A stretch of 64,000 nucleotides of DNA. Source: Pseudomonas sp. RIT-PI-AD. GTDB taxonomy: Bacteria > Pseudomonadota > Gammaproteobacteria > Pseudomonadales > Pseudomonadaceae. Position 1 is the stretch's first letter. Each line of letters opens with the position of its first letter. Below the pieces are notes generated by a model. It made no database searches. It worked only from the letters and a program-made list of their open reading frames with translations, and was not told where the DNA came from. Shown piece by piece: positions 27,294 through 36,631 of the stretch. Both the position numbers and the translations under genes were made by a program. The stretch is from positions 124,001 to 188,000 of the forward strand of contig NZ_JANZKU010000005.1 of NCBI RefSeq assembly GCF_025642785.1. Direction: 5' to 3'.

Positions 27294-27797
27294 GTGATAC
27301 CAATGGTTTCCGGGGCTACCGGAAACGGCGTTCGGCACACACGACTCTCACGGTCGGTGTCGGGCGCGCATCAGCGACGGCCGGGCCGCCGCTGGGTCTA
27401 GCGACGATCGGCCAGAGGGGCCGGGTCGCGACAGCGTTTCCTGCTCGCTGTTGTGGCAACAGAAGCGCTTGGGTCAGGAGGAGGAATCAACCGTCGGTAG
27501 CGGACGAGATGGAGCGTCTTGAGTAAAGCCTGTGCTACGCAGTCCGACGGTTGTGCATCTCCACCCTACACGTAATCCTTGAAAATCGGGTGCCGCTCGC
27601 AGAATCCGGAGCGGGTTGCATTTACCGTAATCGACCCTGGGGCAGATCACGCGTCATGGCTCAAGGCTCTGTTTTCGGACTATCCAGGGCGATGCGCTGG
27701 ATATCGCGTCGGACGGCCTGACGTCCTGAAAGGATTGCAAGTGGCCGGGATGGCAGTTTTGGGGATCATCCGCGAGCCAGGCCGCTTTTGGCGGCCT
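27294..27797 (-). promoter_or_regulatory. Long 5' leader of rne (about 500 bases)
   Basis: This is the largest gene-free stretch in the window (27294-27858 including the promoter). A sigma70-type promoter at 27802-27830 would start a transcript near 27795. Two perfect hairpins frame the leader: AGGCCGC/GCGGCCT (27779-27797) at the predicted 5' end, and GTTTCCGG/CCGGAAAC (27306-27326), which ends 12 bases before the start codon. In E. coli the rne leader is a target of RNase E itself and gives autoregulation. A similar role here is inferred by analogy. No convincing small gene lies in it. Confidence 0.6.
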
Positions 27798-27801
27798 TGC
27801 G

Positions 27802-27830
27802 AATATAGCAGCAATCATTAAGTGCTTCAA
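27802..27830 (-). promoter_or_regulatory. Sigma70-type promoter of rne
   Basis: On the minus strand TTGAAG (27830-27825) and TATATT (27807-27802) are separated by exactly 17 bases in an AT-rich tract. Five of six -10 bases match consensus. The predicted start is at about 27795, next to a 7-bp hairpin. Confidence 0.7.
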
Positions 27831-27858
27831 TTCAATAAAAAATTGTTATCATGCTGCG

Positions 27859-28815
27859 ATGACCACTCCCGCCTCTCCGATCTCCGCAGTCCGCCTGCTC
27901 GAGGTCCCGCCGGAATACGCCGGCCAACGCATCGATAATTTTCTGCGCACCCAGTTGAAAGGCGCGCCCAAGACCCTGATTTACCGCATCTTGCGCAAGG
28001 GTGAGGTACGAGTGAACAAGGGCCGCATCAAGCCAGACTACAAGTTGCAGGCCGGGGATGTCGTGCGGGTCCCGCCGATACGGCTGGCCGAGCGCGACGA
28101 AGCGGCGCCCCTGGCGCAAAGCCTGCTGGAGCGGCTCGAGGCCGCCATCGTCCATGAGGACAAGGCGTTGATCGTCCTGAATAAGCCGGCGGGTATCGCG
28201 GTGCATGGCGGCAGCGGCCTGAGCTATGGCGTGATCGAGGCTTTTCGCCAGTTGCGTCCCGATACCAAGGATCTGGAGTTGGTGCACCGACTCGACCGGG
28301 ACACTTCCGGACTGCTGATGATCGCCAAGAAGCGCAGCATGCTGCGGCATCTCCATGAGGCGTTGAGGGGCGATGGCGTGGACAAGCGCTACCAGGCGCT
28401 GGTGCGCGGCAGTTGGCCCACCTCCAAGAAACAGATCAATGCGCCGCTGCTGAAGAACAACCTGCGTTCCGGCGAGCGGATGGTCGAGGTCAATGACCAG
28501 GGCAAGGATGCGTTGACGCTGTTCCGCGTGTTGCGCCGTTTCGGCGAGTTCGCGACGCTGGTGGAGGCCAGTCCGGTGACCGGGCGCACTCACCAGATCC
28601 GCGTGCATGCGAAACACGCCGGGCATGCGATCGCCGGCGATCCCAAGTATGGCGACGAAGACTTCACCCGCGAGATCCGCGAGCTGGGCGGCAAGCGCTT
28701 GTTCCTCCATGCCTATTCGCTGCGCATCGCCATGCCCGATGGCGGCGAGCTGCACGTCGAGGCGCCGGTGGACGCCATGTGGGCGCAGACCCTGGAGCGT
28801 TTGAGTGCATCCTGA
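27859..28815 (+). CDS. rluC: 23S rRNA pseudouridine synthase RluC
   Basis: Makes pseudouridines at 955, 2504 and 2580 of 23S rRNA (E. coli numbering). It has 318 residues. The N-terminal S4 RNA-binding domain ([20 protein letters not shown]) is followed by the catalytic [12 protein letters not shown] with the Asp near residue 144, and [17 protein letters not shown] near 240. It is divergent from rne across a shared AT-rich region, the same arrangement as in E. coli. It overlaps the HAD gene by 11 bases. Confidence 0.95.
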   Translation: MTTPASPISAVRLLEVPPEYAGQRIDNFLRTQLKGAPKTLIYRILRKGEVRVNKGRIKPDYKLQAGDVVRVPPIRLAERDEAAPLAQSLLERLEAAIVHEDKALIVLNKPAGIAVHGGSGLSYGVIEAFRQLRPDTKDLELVHRLDRDTSGLLMIAKKRSMLRHLHEALRGDGVDKRYQALVRGSWPTSKKQINAPLLKNNLRSGERMVEVNDQGKDALTLFRVLRRFGEFATLVEASPVTGRTHQIRVHAKHAGHAIAGDPKYGDEDFTREIRELGGKRLFLHAYSLRIAMPDGGELHVEAPVDAMWAQTLERLSAS

Positions 28816-29506
28816 CTATGATTTGCTGGTGTTCGATTGGGACGGCACACTAGTCGACTCCATCGCGCGCATCGTCGAATCCATGCGCGTCGCGGCGGCG
28901 GGCTGCGATCTGCCAGTGCGGGACGAAGCGGCGATCAAGGGCATCATCGGGCTCGGTCTTCCGGAGGCCATCCGTACCCTTTATCCGGCATTGGAGCACG
29001 GAAGTTGCCTGGAGCGCTTTCGAGCGTTGTACAGCGATCACTACCTGACCCTGGATGCCGAGCCCTCGGCCTTTTTCCCGGGCGTGACCGAGGCGCTGGC
29101 ATCTTTTCGCGAGCAGGGTTATCGCCTGGCGGTGGCCACGGGTAAGAGTCGTCGGGGTTTGCATCGCGTCCTGCAGGGGCACGGCTGGCTGGATTACTTC
29201 GATGTGACCCGTTGCGCGGACGAGACGGCGAGCAAGCCGGACCCGCTGATGCTGCATGAAATCCTGGCCCACTGCCGGGTGGCGCCCGAGCGGGCACTGA
29301 TGATCGGCGACTCGCCCTTCGACCTGCGCATGGCCCGGCATGCCGGGATGGATGCGGTAGCGGTCGGCTACGGGGCGCAATCCTTGGAAATCCTGCGGGC
29401 GGAATCGCCCTGCCTGGCCATCGAGCGCTTCGACGAATTGCGTGCCTGGCTAACGTCCGGGGGCGCTGAATTAAAGACCTTAGAGGTGAATGAGCATGGC
29501 GGATGA
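28805..29506 (+). CDS. HAD-superfamily hydrolase (phosphoglycolate phosphatase-like)
   Basis: A 233-residue phosphatase with HAD motif [11 protein letters not shown] near residue 9, motif [10 protein letters not shown], motif III lysine in [14 protein letters not shown], and motif [19 protein letters not shown] near 180. The cap is the alpha-helical type seen in Gph and YjjG-like enzymes. The substrate cannot be assigned. The GTG start lies inside rluC, and the end overlaps the SppA-like gene by 11 bases, so all three genes are coupled. Confidence 0.88.
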   Translation: MHPDYDLLVFDWDGTLVDSIARIVESMRVAAAGCDLPVRDEAAIKGIIGLGLPEAIRTLYPALEHGSCLERFRALYSDHYLTLDAEPSAFFPGVTEALASFREQGYRLAVATGKSRRGLHRVLQGHGWLDYFDVTRCADETASKPDPLMLHEILAHCRVAPERALMIGDSPFDLRMARHAGMDAVAVGYGAQSLEILRAESPCLAIERFDELRAWLTSGGAELKTLEVNEHGG

Positions 29507-30476
29507 ATGGAAGGCACCGGCAGCCGGTGATGCCGATGACCGAAGCTGGAGGCTGTTGGAGAAGGCGGTATTGGCCAGCGTGCAGGAGCAGCGCCGTTCG
29601 CGGCGCTGGGGGATTTTCTTCAAGGTCCTGACCTTCCTGTACCTGTTCATCGCCCTGGCGCTGTTCTCGCCGGCCTTCGACCTGAAGAAAAGCGCTGCTC
29701 GTTCGGGGAACCACACGGCGCTGGTCGAGGTGCGCGGCATGATCGCCGATCAGGAAGCGGCCAGTGCCGACAATATCGTCACCAGCCTGCGGGCCGCCTT
29801 CGAGGATCCGAAGACCAAGGGCGTGATTCTCAGAATCAACAGTCCGGGCGGTAGCCCGGTGCAGTCGGGCTACATCTACGATGAAATCCGCCGCCTGCGC
29901 GAAGAACACAAGGACATCAAGGTCTATGCGGTGATTACCGACCTCGGGGCCTCCGGCGCCTACTACATCGCCAGCGCCGCCGACGAAATCTATGCGGACA
30001 AGGCCAGCCTGGTCGGTTCCATCGGCGTCACGGCTGCCAGCTTTGGCTTCGTCGATGTGATGAACAAGGTCGGCGTGGAGCGGCGTGTCTACACCTCGGG
30101 CGAGCACAAGGCGTTCCTCGATCCCTTCCAGCCGCAGAAGGAAGACGAAACCCGCTTCTGGCAGGGCGTGCTCGACACGACCCACCAGCAGTTCATCGAC
30201 AGCGTGAAGAAGGGGCGGGGCGACCGCCTGAAGACCGAGGGCCATCCCGAGCTGTTCTCCGGTTTGGTCTGGAGCGGCGAGCAGGCGTTGCAACTGGGAT
30301 TGGTGGATCGGCTGGGCAACAGCAGCTATGTGGCACGCGAGGTCATCGGTGAAAAGGACATCGTCGACTACACCGTCCAGGATTCGCCGTTCGACCGTTT
30401 CGCCAAGCGCCTGGGTGCCAGTATCGCCGAGCATGCGGCGCTCTGGATGGGCTTCCAGGGGCCGACCCTGCGCTAG
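29496..30476 (+). CDS. sppA: SppA/SohB-like signal peptide peptidase (S49 family)
   Basis: Membrane-bound serine protease that degrades cleaved signal peptides or membrane peptides. It has 326 residues and is the short one-domain form, unlike E. coli SppA (618). A membrane segment (FFKVLTFLYLFIALALFSPA) near residues 40-60 is followed by INSPGGSP, the nucleophile region DLGASGAYYIASAADEIYA near 160, and the general-base lysine in TSGEHKAFLDPF near 205. The ATG at 29496 is favoured by GAGGTG 7 bases upstream; an ATG 6 bases earlier is possible. Confidence 0.9.
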   Translation: MADEWKAPAAGDADDRSWRLLEKAVLASVQEQRRSRRWGIFFKVLTFLYLFIALALFSPAFDLKKSAARSGNHTALVEVRGMIADQEAASADNIVTSLRAAFEDPKTKGVILRINSPGGSPVQSGYIYDEIRRLREEHKDIKVYAVITDLGASGAYYIASAADEIYADKASLVGSIGVTAASFGFVDVMNKVGVERRVYTSGEHKAFLDPFQPQKEDETRFWQGVLDTTHQQFIDSVKKGRGDRLKTEGHPELFSGLVWSGEQALQLGLVDRLGNSSYVAREVIGEKDIVDYTVQDSPFDRFAKRLGASIAEHAALWMGFQGPTLR

Positions 30477-30485
30477 GCAGGGCGG

Positions 30486-31064
30486 TCAGGGAATCTCGAT
30501 TCCTTCCTTTATAAGCATGTCCACCAGCCGGATCAGCGGTAGGCCGATCAGGCTGGTGGCGTCTTCCCCTTCGGTCTTGCGGAACAGGCTTACGCCCAGG
30601 CCTTCCGCCTTGAAGCTGCCGGCGCAGTCGTAAGGCTGTTCGGCGTGCAGGTAGCGGGTGATTTGGGGCTCGTCCAGGGGGCGGAAGTGCACGGTGAAGG
30701 GCACGCAATCCACCTGGCAGCGGCCGCTGCGGCTGTCGAGCAGCGCCAGGCCGGTCAGGAAGCGTACGCTGCCCCCGCTGGCTGCCACTAGCTGAGCTTT
30801 CGCCCGTTCGAAGTCTCCCGGCTTGCCGAGGATGCGCTCGCCGTTCACCGCGACCTGGTCCGATCCTATGATCAGGCCGTCAGGGTGATGGGCGCTCAGG
30901 GCGCGTGCCTTCTGTTCCGCGAGGCGCTTCACCAGGGCCTCGGCGGGCTCGCCGGGTCGAGGGCTTTCATCGATGTCCGGCGCCATCCAGACGAAAGGTA
31001 GGCGTAGGCGTTCGAGCAGTTCGTGCCGATAACGCGAGCTCGAGGCCAGCAGCAGTGGGGTCAT
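30486..31064 (-). CDS. maf: Maf-family nucleotide pyrophosphatase (YceF type)
   Basis: House-cleaning enzyme that hydrolyses modified nucleoside triphosphates. The YceF subgroup prefers m7GTP by family knowledge. It has 192 residues. LLASSSRYRHELLERL at the N-terminus, IIGSDQVAVNGERILGKPGD with the catalytic Asp near residue 70, and SFKAEGLGVSLFRK near 150 are diagnostic. It lies convergent with the SppA-like gene and divergent from yceD, the usual order yceF-yceD-rpmF-plsX. Confidence 0.93.
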   Translation of the reverse strand: MTPLLLASSSRYRHELLERLRLPFVWMAPDIDESPRPGEPAEALVKRLAEQKARALSAHHPDGLIIGSDQVAVNGERILGKPGDFERAKAQLVAASGGSVRFLTGLALLDSRSGRCQVDCVPFTVHFRPLDEPQITRYLHAEQPYDCAGSFKAEGLGVSLFRKTEGEDATSLIGLPLIRLVDMLIKEGIEIP

Positions 31065-31171
31065 GGGAGTCTCCGGGGTGGCGAGGCGTCCATTCTAAGC
31101 GGGCAGGGCAAGTGCCTGACAATGCGGAATTTCTTTGACAGAGGCGGGGGCCATCCCTAGAATGTCGCGCC

Positions 31172-31702
31172 ATGTTGAATGGGCCGATTCCACCTCACGT
31201 TGATCCGCGCAAACTGGCAGATCGTGGCGCCACCCTTGAGGGTGAAATGCCATTGTCCGGTTTGGAGCGACTCTGCGATCCGCTTGCGGACGACACCGGC
31301 GTCGTGCGGGTAAAGCTGCTTTTCGATCGCGACGAACGTCGCGCCATGGTCATCCATAGCGCACTCGACGTCGAGGTGAAAATGGTTTGCCAGCGTTGTC
31401 TGGAGTTGGTCACTTTGCCTATCCACAGCGAAACCGTGTACGCGGTCGTCAAGGAAGGCGCGGATACCCAGTCGCTGCCGAAGGGCTATGACGTGCTGGA
31501 AGTGGGCGAGGATCCTCTGGATCTGATGACGTTGGTGGAGGATGAGCTTCTGCTCGCCCTGCCCATCGTTCCGGCCCATGACCCTGAAGATTGCCAGCAG
31601 CCGGGGACGGTTCACGACGAGCCCGAGCCGAGCGAAGACGAGGTAACGCGGTCCAACCCGTTCAGCGTACTGGCGCAGTTAAAGCGTGACCCAAACGTTT
31701 AG
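31172..31702 (+). CDS. yceD: YceD family protein (DUF177)
   Basis: A 176-residue protein with the conserved VCQRCLELVTLPI core near residue 75 and the acidic stretch EDPLDLMTLVEDELLLALP. In plants and bacteria this family is linked to 23S rRNA accumulation and ribosome assembly. It is nearly always upstream of rpmF, here by 13 bases. The C-terminus (RSNPFSVLAQLK) is typical. Confidence 0.93.
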   Translation: MLNGPIPPHVDPRKLADRGATLEGEMPLSGLERLCDPLADDTGVVRVKLLFDRDERRAMVIHSALDVEVKMVCQRCLELVTLPIHSETVYAVVKEGADTQSLPKGYDVLEVGEDPLDLMTLVEDELLLALPIVPAHDPEDCQQPGTVHDEPEPSEDEVTRSNPFSVLAQLKRDPNV

Positions 31703-31715
31703 GAGTTAATCTATT

Positions 31716-31898
31716 ATGGCTGTTCAGCAGAACAAAAAATCCCGCTCTGCCCGCGACATGCGTCGTTCCCACGATGCGCTCGAGGCCAATGCCTTGTCCG
31801 TCGAGAAGAGCACTGGCGAAGTTCACCTGCGTCACCACGTTTCCCCGGAAGGCGTTTACCGGGGTCGTAAAGTGATCGACAAGGGCGCCGACGAGTAA
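31716..31898 (+). CDS. rpmF: 50S ribosomal protein L32
   Basis: A 60-residue basic protein starting [20 protein letters not shown], the L32p signature, and ending [21 protein letters not shown]. The zinc-binding cysteines found in some L32 proteins are absent, so this is the zinc-free form usual in gammaproteobacteria. An AGGAG site sits 8 bases before the ATG. It is co-transcribed with yceD and plsX (3 bases apart). Confidence 0.97.
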   Translation: MAVQQNKKSRSARDMRRSHDALEANALSVEKSTGEVHLRHHVSPEGVYRGRKVIDKGADE

Positions 31899-31901
31899 TC
31901 C

Positions 31902-32912
31902 TTGTCCGCTCCTGTCATCGCGATTGATGCAATGGGTGGGGACTTCGGTCCCCACTGCATTGTTCCGGCCAGCATCGCCTGTCTGGCTGAGTTTCCCTCC
32001 TTGCATCTGGTCCTCGTCGGCCAAGCCCCTTTCCTCGAAGAACTCATCGCTCGCGCGTCCGCGGTCGATCGTCGTCGCCTGCACGTCGAGCATGCCGGCG
32101 AGGTGATCGGCATGGACGAGCGTCCGTCGCAGGCTCTGCGCGGCAAGCCGGACGCTTCGATGCGGGTGGCGCTGGATCTGGTTCGCCAGGGTCGCGCGCA
32201 GGCGTGTGTCAGCGCCGGCAATACGGGCGCTCTGATGGCGTTGTCGCGGCATATCCTGAAGACCTTGCCGGGCATCGACAGGCCCGCCATGGTCCGGGCG
32301 GTTCCCACTTCGCGGGGCGAATGCCATCTGCTCGATCTGGGGGCCAATGTCGATTGCAGCGCCGAGCAGCTCTATCAATTCGCGGTGATGGGATCGGTGA
32401 CCGCCGAGCTTCTCGGGACGCCGCATCCACGTATAGCGCTGCTCAACGTGGGTACGGAGGAGACCAAGGGCAACCAGCAGGTGAAGCTGGCGGCGAGTCT
32501 GCTGCGCCAGGCGCCGGGCCTGAATTATGTCGGCTTCATAGAGGGCGACGGGCTGTATCGCGGCGAAGCGGATGTGGTCGTGTGCGACGGCTTCGTCGGC
32601 AACATTCTGCTCAAGGCGAGCGAAGGTCTGGTCACGATGATCTCCGCGCGCATCGAGGCACTCTTTACGCAGGGCGTGGGTTCGCGCCTGGTCGGTGCGT
32701 TGGCGTTGCCCATCCTGCGTCGCTTACAGGGCGAGCTCGCGCCGGCGCGACATAACGGCGCGAGCTTCCTCGGCTTGCAGGGCATCGTGGTGAAGAGCCA
32801 TGGCGCGGCGGGCCAGGAGGGCTTCCAGAGCGCGATCCGGCGCACGTTCGCCGAAGTCAGGGAAAACCTGCCGCAGCATCTCCATGGCCGCCTCGAGGAT
32901 CTGTTGCTGTAG
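31902..32912 (+). CDS. plsX: Phosphate acyltransferase PlsX
   Basis: Converts acyl-ACP to acyl-phosphate, the first step of PlsXY phosphatidic acid synthesis. It has 336 residues. The start [20 protein letters not shown], the [12 protein letters not shown] segment near 105, and [17 protein letters not shown] near 225 are family signatures. It starts with TTG 3 bases after rpmF and has no good ribosome site, so translation may be coupled. fabD follows with no fabH in between, which is usual in Pseudomonas, where FabY starts fatty acid synthesis. Confidence 0.95.
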   Translation: MSAPVIAIDAMGGDFGPHCIVPASIACLAEFPSLHLVLVGQAPFLEELIARASAVDRRRLHVEHAGEVIGMDERPSQALRGKPDASMRVALDLVRQGRAQACVSAGNTGALMALSRHILKTLPGIDRPAMVRAVPTSRGECHLLDLGANVDCSAEQLYQFAVMGSVTAELLGTPHPRIALLNVGTEETKGNQQVKLAASLLRQAPGLNYVGFIEGDGLYRGEADVVVCDGFVGNILLKASEGLVTMISARIEALFTQGVGSRLVGALALPILRRLQGELAPARHNGASFLGLQGIVVKSHGAAGQEGFQSAIRRTFAEVRENLPQHLHGRLEDLLL

Positions 32913-33014
32913 ATGTGACCGCCGGGCAAAGGTCGTCATCCAACAGTTCAGTTCGACGCGCCTGGCGCAGCCAGGCCTTTCTCTCACGACGATCCGTTAC
33001 CAAGGGAACAGTCA

Positions 33015-33953
33015 ATGTCCGCATCCCTCGCATTCGTCTTCCCCGGTCAGGGTTCGCAGTCCCTGGCCATGCTCGCCGAGCACGGCGAGCGTCATCCCGG
33101 CGTTCTCGATACCTTCGCCGAGGCTTCCGCGGTTCTCGGCTATGACCTCTGGGCGTTGGCGCAGCGAGGTCCCGAAGACGCGCTCAATCAGACCGACAAA
33201 ACCCAGCCGGCCATCCTCACGGCTTCCATCGCGCTCTGGCGGCTCTGGGCGTCCGAGGGCGGCGCTGCGCCTGCTTATGTGGCAGGCCATAGTCTCGGCG
33301 AATATTCGGCCCTGGTCGCCGCCGGCAGCCTCGATTTCGCGGCGGCGGTGAAGCTGGTCGAGTTGCGTGGCCAATTGATGCAGCAGGCCGTACCGGCCGG
33401 GCAGGGCGGTATGGCCGCCATCCTCGGTCTCGAGGATGCCGAGGTCATGGCGGCCTGTGCCGAGGCCGAGCAAGGTGAAGTGGTCAGCGCGGTCAATTTC
33501 AACGCCCCTGGCCAGGTGGTGATCGCCGGTAACGCTTCGGCAGTCGCGCGTGCCATCGAGGCCTGCAATGCGCGCGGCGCGCGGCGCGCCATGGCCTTGC
33601 CGGTGAGCGTGCCTTCCCATTGCGCCTTGATGCGTCCGGCTGCCGAACGCTTCGCCGAGACGGTGGAAGCCGTCGACTGGCAAGCGCCGCGAATCCCTCT
33701 GGTACAGAACGTCAGCGCCGATGTGGTGAAGGACGTTCAAGGCCTCAAGCAAGCTCTTCTGGCCCAGCTGTACAGCCCGGTGCGCTGGACCGAATCCATC
33801 GTTCGCCTAGCCGAACTGGGCGTGACCCAGTTGGTCGAGTGCGGCCCTGGCAAGGTATTGAGCGGCTTGAACAAGCGCTGCGTGAAAGGCATCGGCCTTT
33901 TCAACCTGGACACCCCTGATGCTTTTGCCGCAGCCCGCGCGGCGCTGGCCTGA
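33015..33953 (+). CDS. fabD: Malonyl-CoA:ACP transacylase FabD
   Basis: Loads malonate onto ACP for chain elongation. The 312-residue protein has FVFPGQGSQSLAML at the N-terminus, the GHSLGEYSAL nucleophile serine near residue 93, the substrate arginine region VKLVELRGQLMQQAVP, and the catalytic His in VSVPSHCALMRPA near residue 202. It lies 13 bases upstream of fabG. Confidence 0.97.
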   Translation: MSASLAFVFPGQGSQSLAMLAEHGERHPGVLDTFAEASAVLGYDLWALAQRGPEDALNQTDKTQPAILTASIALWRLWASEGGAAPAYVAGHSLGEYSALVAAGSLDFAAAVKLVELRGQLMQQAVPAGQGGMAAILGLEDAEVMAACAEAEQGEVVSAVNFNAPGQVVIAGNASAVARAIEACNARGARRAMALPVSVPSHCALMRPAAERFAETVEAVDWQAPRIPLVQNVSADVVKDVQGLKQALLAQLYSPVRWTESIVRLAELGVTQLVECGPGKVLSGLNKRCVKGIGLFNLDTPDAFAAARAALA

Positions 33954-33966
33954 ACGAGGAAACATT

Positions 33967-34710
33967 ATGAGTCTGCAAGGTAAGGTGGCGCTGGTCACCG
34001 GGGCGAGTCGTGGCATCGGCCAGGCCATCGCCTTGGAATTGGGGCGTCTGGGGGCTGTGGTGATAGGTACCGCGACATCCCAGGCCGGCGCCGAGCGCAT
34101 CGGCGAGACGCTCAAGGCGCAGGGCATCGAAGGCGGCGGGCTGATGCTCGATGTCTGCGACAGCGAGTCGGTGGCGGCTGTGCTGGAGCGTATCCAGCAG
34201 ATGCACGGCGCGCCGGCGATCCTGGTGAACAATGCCGGGATCACGCGAGACAACTTGATGCTGCGCATGAAGGACGACGAGTGGTTCGATGTCATCGATA
34301 CCAATCTGAACAGCCTCTTCCGCCTGTCCAAGGCGGTGCTGCGCGGGATGACCAAGGCGCGCTGGGGCCGCATCGTCAACATTGGCTCGGTGGTGGGCGC
34401 CATGGGCAACGCCGGCCAGGCCAACTATGCCGCTGCCAAGGCCGGGCTGGAGGGCTTCAGCCGCGCCCTGGCGCGCGAAGTGGGCTCCCGTGCCATCACG
34501 GTGAACGCCGTGGCGCCCGGTTTCATCGACACGGATATGACGCGGGAATTGCCCGAGGCGCAGCGTGAGGCGCTGTTGACGCAGATCCCCCTGGGGCGTC
34601 TGGGGCAGGCTCAGGAGATCGCCCAAGTGGTGGCCTTCCTCGTCTCCGATGGCGCAGCCTACGTGACAGGAGCTACTATCCCTGTGAACGGCGGAATGTA
34701 CATGAGCTGA
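33967..34710 (+). CDS. fabG: 3-oxoacyl-ACP reductase FabG
   Basis: NADPH-dependent reduction of beta-ketoacyl-ACP, 247 residues, short-chain dehydrogenase fold. The cofactor loop is TGASRGIGQAIA and NNAGITRDNLM is present. The catalytic Ser-Tyr-Lys set is in NIGSVVGAMGNAGQANYAAAK. The ATG at 33967 gives the family start MSLQGKVALVTGASRG. A 189-base spacer with its own promoter precedes acpP. Confidence 0.97.
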   Translation: MSLQGKVALVTGASRGIGQAIALELGRLGAVVIGTATSQAGAERIGETLKAQGIEGGGLMLDVCDSESVAAVLERIQQMHGAPAILVNNAGITRDNLMLRMKDDEWFDVIDTNLNSLFRLSKAVLRGMTKARWGRIVNIGSVVGAMGNAGQANYAAAKAGLEGFSRALAREVGSRAITVNAVAPGFIDTDMTRELPEAQREALLTQIPLGRLGQAQEIAQVVAFLVSDGAAYVTGATIPVNGGMYMS

Positions 34711-34824
34711 ATGTGACGAATCTTCCGGGGAAACTGTCTCAAAAACTGTCCGAAATCCGCTGAGAAATGCACAGGCGGGTGTGGATCGTTGAGAGGTGGG
34801 TTCCCGTTGGAGATGGCGTTCAGC

Positions 34825-34852
34825 TTGAAATGCAGAAAACCCTTTCTATACA
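34825..34852 (+). promoter_or_regulatory. Sigma70-type promoter of acpP
   Basis: TTGAAA (34825-34830) and TATACA (34847-34852) are 16 bases apart, close to consensus. Transcription would start near 34860, leaving a leader of about 40 bases. A separate strong promoter fits the high demand for acyl carrier protein. Confidence 0.7.
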
Positions 34853-34899
34853 CTGCAGCCCAGCCTGCACGGATTTTTCCATAGGAGTGAAAACAAGGT

Positions 34900-35136
34900 A
34901 TGAGCACCATCGAAGAGCGCGTCAAGAAAATCGTCGCTGAGCAACTGGGCGTCAAGGAAGAGGAAGTCACCAACAGCGCTTCCTTCGTCGAGGACCTGGG
35001 TGCCGATTCCCTTGACACCGTTGAGCTGGTGATGGCCCTGGAAGAGGAATTCGAGACCGAGATCCCGGACGAGCAAGCCGAGAAGATCACCACCGTTCAG
35101 GAAGCCATCGACTACATCAATGCGCACGCGCAATAA
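34900..35136 (+). CDS. acpP: Acyl carrier protein
   Basis: A 78-residue acidic protein whose Ser37 in the motif [18 protein letters not shown] receives 4'-phosphopantetheine. The protein carries growing acyl chains for FabD, FabG and FabF encoded around it, for lipid A, and for phospholipid enzymes such as PlsX. AGGAG lies 11 bases upstream of the ATG. It is bounded by its own promoter and a terminator, so it can be expressed as a single-gene unit. Confidence 0.98.
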
Positions 35137-35163
35137 GTCGTAATCGTCGCTTCCCGACGCGTA

Positions 35164-35202
35164 AAAGCCGCACGACCCCTCACGAGGCGTGCGGTTTTTC
35201 TT
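35164..35202 (+). terminator. Rho-independent terminator after acpP
   Basis: The stem CCGCACG/CGTGCGG with a 13-base loop is followed by TTTTTC. It lies about 30 bases past the acpP stop, so fabF downstream needs its own start or read-through. Confidence 0.85.
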
Positions 35203-35386
35203 TAAGAGCCTGTTCATCATTTCGCCAGCGGCATTCCAGCCGCGCCGCGCGGGCAAAAACGGAGTAGGCAGCAGTCCTTCGTCAAACCGTTACGCCCGGA
35301 CTCGAATCGAACGCGTGAGACGCGTACCCTCGAGCGGATGTTGAGCGCCTTTTCATCGCCTGTTGAAGAGTAGAAAGGAGATCGCT

Positions 35387-36631
35387 GTGTCGCGTAGACG
35401 CGTCGTGGTCACCGGTTTGGGGATGTTGTCGCCGCTGGGTACCGATGTGCCGAGCAGCTGGCAGGGGATTCTCGCCGGTCGCAGTGGCATCGGCTCGATC
35501 GAGCACATGGATCTGTCAGCCTATAGCACCCGTTTCGGGGGTTCGGTGAAGGGATTCAACGTCGAGGAATACCTGTCGTTGAAGGAAGCGCGCAAGCTGG
35601 ATCTGTTCATTCAGTACGGCTTGGCCGCCAGTTTCCAGGCGGTGCGCGATTCCGGCCTGGAAATCAGCGATGCCAACCGGGAGCGAATCGGTATCGCGAT
35701 GGGCTCCGGCATCGGCGGCCTGACCAACATCGAGAACAATTGCCGCGCCTTGATCGAACAAGGCCCGCGGCGGATCTCGCCGTTCTTCGTGCCCGGTTCG
35801 ATCATCAACATGGTGTCGGGTTTCCTCTCGATCCATCTGGGCGCGCAGGGTCCGAACTACGCCATCGCCACCGCTTGTACCACCGGCACCCATTGCATCG
35901 GCATGGCGGCACGCAACATCGCCTATGACGAAGCCGATGTGATGATCGCCGGCGGCTCGGAAATGGCCGCGTGCGGCCTTGGCCTCGGCGGATTCGGTGC
36001 GGCCCGCGCCCTGTCCACCCGCAACGACGACCCGCAGCGCGCGAGCCGACCCTGGGACAAGGACCGCGACGGTTTCGTGCTCTCCGACGGCGCCGGTGCG
36101 CTGGTTCTCGAGGAGCTGGAGCACGCGCGCGCGCGCGGTGCGACCATTTACGCGGAACTGGTTGGCTTCGGCATGAGCGGCGATGCCTTCCACATGACCT
36201 CGCCTCCGGACGACGGCGCCGGTGCCGCGCGTTGCATGAAGAATGCCTTGCGCGATGCCGGGCTCAATCCTGACCAGGTGCAGTACGTCAATGCCCACGG
36301 CACCTCGACCCAGGCCGGGGATCTGGCTGAGGTCGCGGCCTTGAAAACCGTGTTCGGCGATCACGCCCGGCGTTTTTCGGTCAGCTCGACGAAATCCATG
36401 ACCGGCCACTTGCTCGGCGCGGCGGGCGCGGTGGAAGCCATCTTCAGCATCCTGGCGATTCGTGACCAGGTCGCGCCACCCACCATCAACCTGGACGATC
36501 CCGACGAGGGATGCGACCTCGATTTCGTCGCGCACCAGGCGAAAGCACTGCCGATCGAAGTGGCGCTGTCGAACTCCTTCGGTTTCGGTGGCACCAACGG
36601 CTCACTGGTGTTCCGTCGGTACGCCGATTGA
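35387..36631 (+). CDS. fabF: 3-oxoacyl-ACP synthase II FabF
   Basis: Condensing enzyme that extends acyl-ACP with malonyl-ACP, 414 residues. The catalytic Cys is in [12 protein letters not shown] near residue 163. The two histidines are in [11 protein letters not shown] and [11 protein letters not shown], and the tail [15 protein letters not shown] is conserved. The GTG start at 35387 is fixed by AAAGGAG 8 bases upstream. The last base of its stop is the first base of pabC (TGATG). Confidence 0.97.
   Translation: MSRRRVVVTGLGMLSPLGTDVPSSWQGILAGRSGIGSIEHMDLSAYSTRFGGSVKGFNVEEYLSLKEARKLDLFIQYGLAASFQAVRDSGLEISDANRERIGIAMGSGIGGLTNIENNCRALIEQGPRRISPFFVPGSIINMVSGFLSIHLGAQGPNYAIATACTTGTHCIGMAARNIAYDEADVMIAGGSEMAACGLGLGGFGAARALSTRNDDPQRASRPWDKDRDGFVLSDGAGALVLEELEHARARGATIYAELVGFGMSGDAFHMTSPPDDGAGAARCMKNALRDAGLNPDQVQYVNAHGTSTQAGDLAEVAALKTVFGDHARRFSVSSTKSMTGHLLGAAGAVEAIFSILAIRDQVAPPTINLDDPDEGCDLDFVAHQAKALPIEVALSNSFGFGGTNGSLVFRRYAD

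Noticed and set aside
24144-27401. 1085-codon open frame antisense to rne
   Set aside because: Mirror of RNase E codon use, rich in Arg/Gly/Leu repeats caused by the REER tract; no ribosome site or family.
27579-27821. 80-codon frame opposite the rne leader
   Set aside because: No ribosome site, no family, and it overlaps the predicted rne promoter region and leader.
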